This document shows, in pieces, positions 33,340 to 41,601 of a stretch of 48,549 nt of DNA (position 1 is the first letter of the stretch; each line of letters opens with the position of its first letter). Made by a program: the position numbers and the translations under genes. The notes beneath the pieces are model-generated. The model was not told where the DNA came from, did not search any database, and saw only the letters and a program-made list of their open reading frames with translations. Source of the DNA: JBCBTD01 sp039818825 (lineage in GTDB: Bacteria > Pseudomonadota > Alphaproteobacteria > Geminicoccales > Geminicoccaceae); NCBI GenBank assembly GCA_039818825.1, contig JBCBTD010000032.1, positions 1 to 48,549 of the forward strand, in the 5' to 3' direction.

Positions 33340-33870
33340 GCGACATTCGGCTTCCAGGACCTTGCGCGCCGCAGGGAAGCACTCCAGCGCCTGGGCACCT
33401 CGCAGTAGATGCCGATCACGTGGATCGCCGCGCGGATCTCGTGGCGCGGCAGGCAGTCTTCCTTGGCCTTGGTCGGCCGGCAGTCGTCGTCGACCCGTGC
33501 CCCGAAGCAGAGGGAATCGAAGGCGTTCATGGCGATGTCGGCAACGCCGTGGACCATCCACTGAGCGAGAGACTTGCCGGCACCCGGTCCCCACGCGACG
33601 CTGAACTGCGAGCCATAGCAGAGCCAGAAGCACCGGACGCCTGACGAACCGAGCAACATGTTGCCGTCGGGCGGGCGGGTGATCGCTCCGCGGACGGTCC
33701 GCCTGATCCTGCGATCGGCAAGGACCGGCATCCGCTCCATGGTGTTCTCCAGCCACTGACCGGTAGCTCGGTCTTTGGATCGCGAAAGGCCGGCACCATG
33801 TCGGTGACGAGGTAGCGGTGCAGCGGTTTGGCGATCGGCCGAAGCCCGATCGATGCGGTACATCTACCCG
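33340..33870 (-). pseudogene. Fragment of FAD-dependent dimethylglycine/sarcosine-dehydrogenase-like gene
   Basis: On the minus strand, two frames hold consecutive pieces of a DAO-fold oxidoreductase: HRYLVTDMVPAFRDPKTELP (about 33760-33830), and, in a second frame, TMERMPVLADRRIRRTVRG, ITRPPDGNMLLG, VRCFWLCYGSQFSVAWGPG and KSLAQWMVHGVADIAM, ending near RFGARVDDD-like FGARVDDDC (about 33430-33750). The start, the N-terminal FAD site and the aminomethyltransferase half are missing, and at least one frameshift is needed. It is a relic of amine (dimethylglycine, sarcosine) oxidation and unrelated in strand to its neighbours. Confidence 0.72.
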
Positions 33871-34142
33871 CACTTGGTCGAATCGATGCTGGCGACGTCG
33901 AGCCGCAGCGGTGGCGGGCACTTGTGATCGGCGATACGGTCTCGGTGTCGTTCGCGTCGGGCCTATGGACGTTCGTGTCTCGTACATCGTCGGCTATGGG
34001 CTTCTCCGAGCCGACGTGAGAAGAGCGACAAAACGCGTCGTCATGGGGGAGCCACGCCATCGTCGGCCGAAAGCGGATTGCGCCCGCCGATCTCACGATC
34101 GACGCGACGCGCCTGCGCAACGATATCGACGCGGTCAATGCC
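33871..34142 (+). other. Gap before M20 amidase, likely containing its true N-terminal codons
   Basis: The first half shows nothing identifiable. From about 34059 the frame of the following amidase is open and reads family-like residues (IAPADLTIDATRLRNDIDAV), but it has no ATG, GTG or TTG. An ATG at 34043, one base out of frame, is followed at once by a run of Gs. Confidence 0.45.
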
Positions 34143-35327
34143 TTGGGTCAGGTCGACGGACGACCCGGCATCAACCGCCCGAGCTTCTCGGATGCCGACA
34201 TGGCCGGCCGCAGCTGGTTGCTGGGGCGCATGATGGACGTCGGTCTGGAACCGCGATTGGACGGTGTCGGCAATGTCATCGGTCGGTGGAACCGAGGGAA
34301 GGGGCCGTCGATCCTGGTCGGCTCGCATCTCGACACGGTGCCCGAAGGGGGCCCCTTCGACGGCACGTTGGGCGTGTGTGCCGCGCTCGAGGCCGTGCGC
34401 GCCATGCAGGACGCCAAGCTCGATCCGGTTCGGCCGATCGAGGTCGTCAGCACCGCCGACGAGGAAGGTCGGTTCGGCGGTATGCTGGGCAGCCAAGCGT
34501 TGTGCGGCGAAGTCGATGCCGCGTGGATCGAGCAGGCCGTCGACGACTACGGCAATCGCTTGATCGATGCCATGGTCGATCGCGAACTCGATCCGCGGGC
34601 CAACGTGGCCCGCGATCCGAAGACCATCGCGCTGTTTTTGGAGCTGCACGTCGAGCAGGGTCCGATTCTGGAGGCCAGTGGCGACGCGATCGGGATCGTC
34701 GATGCCGTGTCGGGCGTTTTCAACTGGACGGTGAAGCTGTCCGGTGCGGCCAACCACGCGGGTACGACGCCCATGGCCCTGCGGCGCGACGCTTTCAGTG
34801 GTCTCGCTGCATTCGGCGCGTCGCTCGACGAGATTGCGCGCGCCGTCGGCAGCCCCGACACGCGGTTGACCATCGGCAAGGTCGATCTGCGTCCGAACTT
34901 CCCGTTGAGCATCGCCGGCGAGGCGGTCTTCTCGCTGGTCGGTCGTGACATCGACGAACCCGCGATGCGTGCGGTCGCCGACGCTTGCCGACGGTCCATC
35001 GACGAAGCCGCGGCCACCTACGGGCTCAAGGCCACGGTCAAGCAGCAGAGTTGGCTGCCACCGACCGCACTGCACGCCGGTCTGGCCGACAAGATGGAGC
35101 AACTCGCTTTGGCGAGCGGCCTCGCCACCCAGCGCATGATCTCGGGCGCGGGGCACGACGCGCAGACCTTCGCGCGCCACGTGCCGGCAGCGCTCGTTTT
35201 CGTTCCCTCGGTCGGTGGCGTCAGCCACGCGCCGGACGAGACCACCGGTTGGCCGGACATCGAAGCCGGCGCGACCTTGCTCGCCCGGGCGGTCGCCACG
35301 TTCGGGCTCGCCGAACGGCTACCCTAG
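34143..35327 (+). CDS. M20-family amidase (N-carbamoyl-L-amino-acid hydrolase/allantoate amidohydrolase-like)
   Basis: A metal-dependent amidase of at least 394 residues that would split N-carbamoyl amino acids, allantoate or ureido compounds. Dinuclear-metal ligands are visible: His/Asp in LVGSHLDTVPEGGPFDG, Glu-Glu in TADEEGRFGGML, His in LELHVEQGPILE and His in SGAGHDAQTF. The dimerisation lid has GAANHAGTTPMALRRDA. The TTG at 34143 falls inside the conserved N-terminal region (LGQVDGRPGINRPSFSDADM), so about 20-30 true residues probably lie upstream: the frame is open back to 34020 but has no standard start, while an ATG at 34043 is one base out of frame before a G run. This may be a real frameshift or a sequencing slip. 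No operon partner is clear. Confidence 0.85.
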   Translation: MGQVDGRPGINRPSFSDADMAGRSWLLGRMMDVGLEPRLDGVGNVIGRWNRGKGPSILVGSHLDTVPEGGPFDGTLGVCAALEAVRAMQDAKLDPVRPIEVVSTADEEGRFGGMLGSQALCGEVDAAWIEQAVDDYGNRLIDAMVDRELDPRANVARDPKTIALFLELHVEQGPILEASGDAIGIVDAVSGVFNWTVKLSGAANHAGTTPMALRRDAFSGLAAFGASLDEIARAVGSPDTRLTIGKVDLRPNFPLSIAGEAVFSLVGRDIDEPAMRAVADACRRSIDEAAATYGLKATVKQQSWLPPTALHAGLADKMEQLALASGLATQRMISGAGHDAQTFARHVPAALVFVPSVGGVSHAPDETTGWPDIEAGATLLARAVATFGLAERLP

Positions 35328-35376
35328 CCCCCGGCGTCGATTCCAAGCGGAAACCGACGAACCTGCGCGCGGAAGC

Positions 35377-36438
35377 TCAGGCGGCGCGGATGCGTGCGCC
35401 GTCGTCCGCGCGAAACGCCATCAGATGAGCCGCGTCGGCAGTCACGGCGACCCGTTCGCCAGGGCGGGCACCGCGGGCGCTTCGGGCTTCGGCGACGAGG
35501 CGCGTGCCGTCCGCTGCTTCCAGATGCAGATACGAGACTCCGCCGAGATGCTCGATCACGTCGATGGTGAACGCGTTGCCTGCGGTCACGGCAAGGTGCT
35601 CCGGTCTGATCCCGAGCTGGATCGGTGCGTTCGTGGCCGCGGCGGCTTGGCCAAGCGGGCCGTTGGCGACGATGCCCGTCGCTCGGATGTGACCGTCACG
35701 CGCTTCGCCGTCGACGAAGTTCATGCTCGGTGAGCCGATGAACCCGGCGACGAAGCGGTTGGCCGGGTCGTCGTAGATCTCCAGGGGTGAGCCGACCTGC
35801 TCGATCATCCCCGCCCGGAGCACGACGATCTTGTCGGCGAGTGTCATCGCTTCGACCTGATCGTGCGTCACGTAGATCATCGTCGATCCGAGGGTGCGAT
35901 GCAGCTTCGCCAGCTCGAGGCGCATCTCGACGCGGAGTTCCGCATCGAGGTTGGAGAGTGGTTCGTCGAACAAGAACACGCCCGGATCGCGCGTGATCGC
36001 CCGGCCGATGGCGACGCGTTGCCGCTGCCCGCCCGACAGCGCCTTCGGCTTGCGGTTGAGCAGCTCGCCAAGCTTGAGGATCGTTGCCGCCCGGCCGACC
36101 CGCTCGTCGATCTCGGCCCGGGGTCGACCGGCCATGCGCAGCCCGAAGCCCATGTTCTCGGCGACGGTCATGTGCGGGTAGAGGGCGTAGGTTTGGAAGA
36201 CCATCGCGACGCCGCGTTCGGCAGGGTCGATGTTGGTGACGTCGCGGCCGCCGATGTGGAGGGTCCCGGCCGTCGCTTCCTCGAGGCCGGCGATGATACG
36301 CAACAGGGTGGACTTGCCGCAGCCTGAGGGGCCGACGAACACGCAAAACTCCCCCTCCTCGATCCGCAGATCGACGCCGTGGAGCACGGCGGTCGCGCCG
36401 AACCGCTTGACGACGCCTTCGAGCGACAGGCCGGACAT
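35377..36438 (-). CDS. ABC transporter ATP-binding protein (UgpC/MalK-type), second system
   Basis: A 353-residue ATPase with Walker A GPSGCGKST, Q-loop VFQTYALYPHMTV, signature LSGGQRQRVAIGRAI, Walker B FLFDEPLSNLD and H-loop YVTHDQVEAM, followed by a TOBE domain (FIGSPSMNFVDG, LGIRPEHLAV). It is transcribed away from the second binding-protein/permease operon across 159 bases. This is a common split layout, and it very likely energises that permease pair. The ATG at 36438 was chosen because the beta-strand leading to Walker A begins there. The reading frame continues open far upstream, but that part is antisense shadow of the permease operon. Confidence 0.94.
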   Translation of the reverse strand: MSGLSLEGVVKRFGATAVLHGVDLRIEEGEFCVFVGPSGCGKSTLLRIIAGLEEATAGTLHIGGRDVTNIDPAERGVAMVFQTYALYPHMTVAENMGFGLRMAGRPRAEIDERVGRAATILKLGELLNRKPKALSGGQRQRVAIGRAITRDPGVFLFDEPLSNLDAELRVEMRLELAKLHRTLGSTMIYVTHDQVEAMTLADKIVVLRAGMIEQVGSPLEIYDDPANRFVAGFIGSPSMNFVDGEARDGHIRATGIVANGPLGQAAAATNAPIQLGIRPEHLAVTAGNAFTIDVIEHLGGVSYLHLEAADGTRLVAEARSARGARPGERVAVTADAAHLMAFRADDGARIRAA

Positions 36439-36597
36439 CCTCACCTCCCTGGTCGATCCTTCGAGCATCAGCGTCGCCGCGGCCCGACCCCGCCCGCCGG
36501 CGTTGACATTCATTCGGCCGCTCTGCACACGGGAATCAAGATCAAAACGAGCAAAGGGATCGGCCTCGGCGTCGGCCCGACAACAGGGAGTTGAACG
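36439..36597. promoter_or_regulatory. Divergent promoter region of the second ABC system
   Basis: The region separates the ATPase gene from the binding-protein gene. It contains a TTGACA box at 36503-36508 on the plus strand; no good -10 hexamer follows at standard spacing. CAGGGAG precedes the binding-protein ATG. No clear operator palindrome was seen. Confidence 0.45.
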
Positions 36598-37818
36598 ATG
36601 AACCGGACCATGGCGCTGGCCCTGGCGAGCCTGTTCGCACTGTCGCCGGCGCTCGCCCGCGAACTCGTGATCAACACCGACACCTCGGACCCTGCACCCA
36701 AAGCGGCGATGGAACGCTTGATGGAGGGGTTCAAAGCGGAGAACCCGGAGGTCGAGATCGTCTGGAACAACTTCGACCACGAAGGCTACAAGACGGCGAT
36801 CCGCAACTTCCTCACGGCCGAGCCGCCGGACATCGCCGGTTGGTACGCCGGCAACCGCATGGCGCCCTACGTGAATGCCGGGCTCTTCGAGCCGGTGACC
36901 GACGTGTGGGAGGCCGAAGGCCTCCACGATACCTTGGCCTCGGCGGCATCGGCGATGGAGATGAACGGCGAGAAGTGGGGCGTTCCCTACACCTACTACC
37001 AGTGGGGCATCTACTACCGACCGGACATCTTCGCCGAACATGGCATCGAGGTTCCGACCACCTGGGACGAACTGAAGGCGGCCTCTGCAACGCTGCAGGA
37101 GAACGGTGTCACGCCCTTCGCCATTGGGACCAAAGCGCTTTGGCCGACCGGCGGTTGGTTCGACTACCTGAACCTGCGGGTCAACGGCTACGAGCATCAC
37201 ATGGACCTGACCGCCGGCAAGATCCCCTACACCGACGACAGCGTGCGAGCCGTGTTCGACAAGTGGGAAGAGCTGGTCGAGCCCGGCTATTTCCTGGCGA
37301 ATCACGCCGCCTATGACTGGCAGGAGGCGGTGCCGTTCTTCGTCAATGGCGATGCGGCGATGTACTTGATGGGCAACTTCGCCGTCGATCTGTTCCGTCA
37401 GGGCGGGCTGAGCGACGACCAGATCGGCTTCATGCAGTTCCCGGTCATCGACCCGTCGGTCCCGATGGCCGAGGATGCGCCGACCGACACGCTCCACATC
37501 CCCTCCGGCGCCTCCAACAAGGAGGACGCGAAGGCATTCCTCGCCTACCTCGCTCGCGCTGACGTGCAGAGCGAGATGAACGCGCTGCTCGGCCAACTGC
37601 CGGTCAACAAGGACGCGACCGTGCCTGACGACGAGATCCTGGCTCAGGGGTTTGTGATGCTGTCCAACGCCCATGCCCTCGCTCAGTTCTACGACCGCGA
37701 CGCGCCGGCCGAGATGGCCAAGGCCGGCATGGAGGGGTTTCAGGAGTTCATGGTGCGGCCGGAGAACCGCGACCGCATCCTCGACCGGCTGGAGAACGTC
37801 CGTAGCCGCGTCTACTGA
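36598..37818 (+). CDS. ABC transporter substrate-binding protein, second CUT1 system
   Basis: Periplasmic sugar-binding protein of 406 residues. A signal peptide of about 20 residues (MNRTMALALASLFALSPALA) precedes RELVINTDTSD. Family features include NPEVEIVWNNFDHEGYKTAI, the PPDIAGWYAGNRM loop, WGVPYTYYQWGIYYRPDIFAE at the hinge, and GDAAMYLMGNFAVDLF. It opens an operon with two permeases and a GH42 beta-galactosidase, so the ligand is probably a galactoside or another beta-linked oligosaccharide. It is unrelated in sequence detail to the first system's binding protein. Confidence 0.94.
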   Translation: MNRTMALALASLFALSPALARELVINTDTSDPAPKAAMERLMEGFKAENPEVEIVWNNFDHEGYKTAIRNFLTAEPPDIAGWYAGNRMAPYVNAGLFEPVTDVWEAEGLHDTLASAASAMEMNGEKWGVPYTYYQWGIYYRPDIFAEHGIEVPTTWDELKAASATLQENGVTPFAIGTKALWPTGGWFDYLNLRVNGYEHHMDLTAGKIPYTDDSVRAVFDKWEELVEPGYFLANHAAYDWQEAVPFFVNGDAAMYLMGNFAVDLFRQGGLSDDQIGFMQFPVIDPSVPMAEDAPTDTLHIPSGASNKEDAKAFLAYLARADVQSEMNALLGQLPVNKDATVPDDEILAQGFVMLSNAHALAQFYDRDAPAEMAKAGMEGFQEFMVRPENRDRILDRLENVRSRVY

Positions 37819-37836
37819 CGGGGTGCGGGCAAAGCG

Positions 37837-38766
37837 GTGAGTTCGACCGCCCTCGCCGACGGCACCGCGACGTCGTCGGCCGGCTGGTGGCGCCGGAACC
37901 AGCGGCAGCTGGCGCCGTGGCTGTTCATCGCCCCCGGCGCCTTCATGTTTCTGATCTACGTCATCATCCCGATCTTCGAGTCGATCTGGATCAGTTTCTA
38001 CGACTGGGACGGCATCGGTGCCGCCACCTGGATCGGCCTCGCCAATTACGTCGAGTTGTGGAGTGACTATGCGTTCTACACGTCGCTCTACAACAACGTG
38101 CTGTGGCTCGTATTCTACATGCTGGCGGTGCCGTTCGGTCTGTTCGTTGCCCTGTTCTTGAACCAGACGGTCGTCGGCATCCGCTTGTACAAGTCGCTGT
38201 TCTTCTTTCCGTTCGTGATCAGCCAGGTGGTGGTCGGCCTGGTCTTCGCCTGGTTCTACGATCCGTCCTTCGGCCTCTTGAACCTGGTGCTCGGCTGGTT
38301 CGGCCTTGGGCCGGTGGCGATCCTCGCCGACGATCGCTTCGTCACCTACGGTATCATCGCCGCAGGTCTCTGGCCGCAAACCGCGTACTGCATGATCCTC
38401 TACCTCACGGGCCTGAACGCCGTGGACCCCGAGCAGATCGAGGCCGGTCGCCTCGACGGCGCGAAGGGTTGGCGAATGCTCTGGTTCATCGTGCTGCCCC
38501 AGCTGCGCCCCGCCACCTTCATCGCCGTCGTCGTGACCGTGATCGGCGCGCTGCGGTCGTTCGATCTGGTCTCGATCATGACGGACGGCGGCCCCTACGG
38601 CTCGTCGCGGGTGCTTGCCTTCTACATGTACGAGCAGGCGCTAGGTGAGTACGGCTTCCGCATGGGCTACGGCGCCGCCATCGCCGTCGTCCTGTTCCTG
38701 ATCATGATGATCTACATCTCCGGCTTCCTCTGGCACATGTGGCGTGCCGAGCGGGACGGACGCTGA
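37837..38766 (+). CDS. ABC transporter permease (MalF-type), second system
   Basis: A 309-residue permease with six membrane helices, the first at about residues 29-51 (WLFIAPGAFMFLIYVIIPIF). The EAA-like loop reads EAGRLDGAKGWRMLWFIVLPQL, and SIMTDGGPYGSSRVL with FYMYEQALGEYGFRMGYGAA is the usual MalF-side end block. GTG start at 37837, 18 bases after the binding protein. Its stop overlaps the next permease start by one base (TGATG). Confidence 0.93.
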   Translation: MSSTALADGTATSSAGWWRRNQRQLAPWLFIAPGAFMFLIYVIIPIFESIWISFYDWDGIGAATWIGLANYVELWSDYAFYTSLYNNVLWLVFYMLAVPFGLFVALFLNQTVVGIRLYKSLFFFPFVISQVVVGLVFAWFYDPSFGLLNLVLGWFGLGPVAILADDRFVTYGIIAAGLWPQTAYCMILYLTGLNAVDPEQIEAGRLDGAKGWRMLWFIVLPQLRPATFIAVVVTVIGALRSFDLVSIMTDGGPYGSSRVLAFYMYEQALGEYGFRMGYGAAIAVVLFLIMMIYISGFLWHMWRAERDGR

Positions 38767-39614
38767 TGTTTCCACGTCCGATCCAGTCCCGCCCGCCGAC
38801 GATGCGCGGCCTCTACCAAGTCGCACTGCCCATCAGTTTGATCGTCTGGCTGATCCCGCTGCTCGCGGTGGCGGTGACCTCGATCCGCGGCCAGGCGGAC
38901 ATTGCCGCCGGTAACTATTGGGGCTGGCCGTCGTCGTTCAACGCCGTTCAGAACTACACGGCCATCTTCACCCAGACCGAGCTCGGCGCGTTCATCGCCA
39001 ACTCGTTCATCATCACCATCCCAACGGTGATCGGCGCGGTGGCGCTTTCCTGCCTCACCGGCTTTGCCTTCGCCGTCTATCGCTTCAAGGGCAACCTCCT
39101 CATCTTCTTCTTGTTCATCGCCGGCAACTTCGTGCCGTTCCAAATCCTGATGGTGCCGGTGCGCGACCTCACCCTACATCTCGGCCTCTACGACACCCAC
39201 CTCGGCCTCGTGTTGTTCCACGTTGCGTTCCAGACCGGTTTTTGCACGCTCTTCATGCGCAACTTCATCAAATCGTTGCCGTTCGAGCTGATCGAGGCGG
39301 CGCGTGTCGAGGGCGTGTCGGAACTCAAGATCTTCTGGTTCGTGGTCGTGCCGCTGATGCGGCCGGCGATCGCGGCGTTGTCGGTGCTCATCTTCACGTT
39401 CATCTGGAACGACTATTTCTGGGCGACGGTGTTGACTCAGGGTGCCGGCGCCATGCCGGTAACGGCTGGCCTCTATTCGCTCAATGGCCAGTGGATCGCC
39501 CAGTGGCATCTGGTGTCCGCCGGAGCGATCGTCGCGGCGATTCCGCCGGTTCTCATGTTTTTCCTGATGCAGAAGCACTTCATCGCCGGGTTGACCCTCG
39601 GCGCGGTGAAGTGA
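38766..39614 (+). CDS. ABC transporter permease (MalG-type), second system
   Basis: A 282-residue permease with six helices. Its markers are the first helix LYQVALPISLIVWLIPLLAV, the N-terminal extracytoplasmic loop (GNYWGWPSSFNAVQNYTAIF), the EAA loop IEAARVEGVSELKIFWFVVVPLM and the MalG-type end AGLTLGAVK. ATG 38766 was chosen because it starts in the preceding stop and leaves a short cytoplasmic leader before helix 1; an upstream frame start at 38739 would overlap the previous gene. The GH42 gene follows after 46 bases. Confidence 0.93.
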   Translation: MFPRPIQSRPPTMRGLYQVALPISLIVWLIPLLAVAVTSIRGQADIAAGNYWGWPSSFNAVQNYTAIFTQTELGAFIANSFIITIPTVIGAVALSCLTGFAFAVYRFKGNLLIFFLFIAGNFVPFQILMVPVRDLTLHLGLYDTHLGLVLFHVAFQTGFCTLFMRNFIKSLPFELIEAARVEGVSELKIFWFVVVPLMRPAIAALSVLIFTFIWNDYFWATVLTQGAGAMPVTAGLYSLNGQWIAQWHLVSAGAIVAAIPPVLMFFLMQKHFIAGLTLGAVK

Positions 39615-39660
39615 CCGGGGGTTCGTCGAGGTCCGCGAGGCGTCGGGACGCCGCCGCCAC

Positions 39661-41601
39661 ATGACCACGAGGTCGCTCGGTGTTTGCTACTACCCCGAGC
39701 ATTGGCCCGAGGAGCGCTGGTCGGGCGACGCGGCGCGCATGGTCGCGAGCGGGATCCGCTGGGTCAGGATCGGTGAGTTCGCCTGGAGCCGGATCGAGCC
39801 GCGACCGGGCCAGTTCGAGTGGGACTGGCTGGACCGTGCGGTTCGAACGCTGGCGGACGCAGATCTTGCGATCGTCATGGGGACGCCGACAGCGACTCCG
39901 CCCCGTTGGCTGGTGAACCGCTGCCCCGACATGCTGGCAGTCGACGCGGACGGACGGCTCCGGACGTTCGGCTCGCGTCGCCACTACGACTTCAGCCACA
40001 AGGGCTATCTCGCCGAAGCAGTCCGGATCAGTTCAGCCATGGCGGAGCGCTACGGCCGCCATCCCGCGGTCGGCGCTTGGCAACTCGACAACGAGTATGG
40101 TTGCCACGACACGACCTTGTCCTGGTCGCCCGCTGCTGCTGCAGGCTTTCGCCAGTGGCTGCGGCGGCGCTATGGGTCGATCGCCGACCTCAACGGTGCC
40201 TGGGGCAACGTCTTCTGGTCGATGGAGTACGGCGATTTCGACGAGGTCGAGCTGCCGCATTGCACGGTCACCGAGCCCAATCCGGCCCACGCAATGGACT
40301 TCCGGCGGTTCGCCGCGGACCAGGTCGTCGAGTTCAACCGCGCGCTGGCAGCGGCCGTCCGGCCACATAGCTCCGGCCGGCCGTTGCTCCACAATTACAT
40401 GGGACGGATCATCGACTTCGATCACTTCGAGGTCGGTCGCGACCTCGACGTCGCGACCTGGGACAGCTACCCGCTCGGCTTCCTGCTCGACCGCGCCGTG
40501 GCCAGCGTGGAGCACCAACGACACTACGCTCGCCAGGGCGATCCCGACTTCCAGGCGTTCCACCATGATCTTTACCGAACGGTCGGCCGAGGCCGGCTTT
40601 GGGTCATGGAACAGCAACCGGGCCCGGTGAACTGGGCACCGTACAACCCTGATCCGGCGCCAGGCATGGTGCGGCTCTGGGCCTTGGAGGCGTTCGCCCA
40701 CGGCGCCGAGGTCGTGAGCTTCTTTCGCTGGCGGCAGGCACCGTTCGGCCAGGAGCAGATGCATGCGGGCCTGGAGCGACCGGACGGTGTCGCCGCACCG
40801 GCGTTGGCGGAGGTTCGCCAAGTCGCGGCCGAACTGGAGGCGCGGCCGATCGCCGGCACGGGCGCGTCGGAGGCGGCCATCGTCTTCGACTACGAGTCGG
40901 CTTGGGCTTGGACGGTCCAACCGCAGGGGCAGGCGCTCGACTACTTCGCCCTGATTTTCGAGGTCTATCGAGCGTGCCGACGGCACGGCCTCTCGATCGA
41001 CATCCTGCCGCCCGATGTCGGCGACGTCGAAGGCTATCGGCTCGTTGCCGTGCCTGGGCTGACGACCTGGCGTCCGGCTCTCATCGAAGCGCTGGCGCGC
41101 TTCTCGGGCGTCGCGATCATCGGCCCGCGCACCGGCAGCAAGACCGGCGCCATGCGGATCCCCGACCGCCTGCCGCCCGATTTGCCGCCGACACTGCTCG
41201 ATGCGCGGGTCGTCCGCGTGGAATCGCTGCGCGCTGACATGGCCGTGCCCCTGGCCCAGGGTGGGGCGTTCACGGGCTGGCGTGAGAAGGTCGAGGGCGA
41301 CGCGATGGTGATGGAGCGCACGGTCGACGGCTGGCCAGCCGTGCTGGCGCAAGGGCGCGTGCGCTATCTCTGCGGTTGGCCCGACGAGATCGCCATGGCG
41401 CGGCTGATCGAGGATGTGGTCCGTGCTGCCGGGCTGGCGCCGCGCGCGCTGCCCGAGGGGGTGCGGATCAGGCGTACCGCCGATGGGTATGCCGCGGTCA
41501 ACTACGGCCTGGACGCCATGCCGCTCGGTGCCGACCTGACGGCCCTCGGTCTGCCGGACAGCCTCGACGGCTGCGACGTCGCCTTCAGCGCTGCAGGATG
41601 A
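39661..41601 (+). CDS. Beta-galactosidase, glycoside hydrolase family 42
   Basis: A cytoplasmic 646-residue GH42 enzyme that would cleave terminal beta-galactosyl (or arabinosyl) residues from imported oligosaccharides. The catalytic acid/base is E145 in AWQLDNEYGCHD, and the nucleophile is E317 in LWVMEQQPGPVNW. The start GVCYYPEHWPEERW is the standard GH42 opening. The trimerisation domain (about residues 390-590, from ASEAAIVFDYESAWAW) and a short beta C-terminal domain follow. There is no signal peptide, consistent with uptake by the preceding ABC system. Its stop overlaps an ATG that opened the now broken aconitase-X gene. Confidence 0.95.
   Translation: MTTRSLGVCYYPEHWPEERWSGDAARMVASGIRWVRIGEFAWSRIEPRPGQFEWDWLDRAVRTLADADLAIVMGTPTATPPRWLVNRCPDMLAVDADGRLRTFGSRRHYDFSHKGYLAEAVRISSAMAERYGRHPAVGAWQLDNEYGCHDTTLSWSPAAAAGFRQWLRRRYGSIADLNGAWGNVFWSMEYGDFDEVELPHCTVTEPNPAHAMDFRRFAADQVVEFNRALAAAVRPHSSGRPLLHNYMGRIIDFDHFEVGRDLDVATWDSYPLGFLLDRAVASVEHQRHYARQGDPDFQAFHHDLYRTVGRGRLWVMEQQPGPVNWAPYNPDPAPGMVRLWALEAFAHGAEVVSFFRWRQAPFGQEQMHAGLERPDGVAAPALAEVRQVAAELEARPIAGTGASEAAIVFDYESAWAWTVQPQGQALDYFALIFEVYRACRRHGLSIDILPPDVGDVEGYRLVAVPGLTTWRPALIEALARFSGVAIIGPRTGSKTGAMRIPDRLPPDLPPTLLDARVVRVESLRADMAVPLAQGGAFTGWREKVEGDAMVMERTVDGWPAVLAQGRVRYLCGWPDEIAMARLIEDVVRAAGLAPRALPEGVRIRRTADGYAAVNYGLDAMPLGADLTALGLPDSLDGCDVAFSAAG

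Noticed and set aside
35377..38379. A 1000-codon open frame on the minus strand extending upstream of the ABC ATPase gene
   Set aside because: Only the part from 36438 down has domain content. The rest is antisense to the binding-protein and permease genes, is rich in arginine, histidine and glutamate, and lacks family motifs, as expected for a GC-rich shadow frame.
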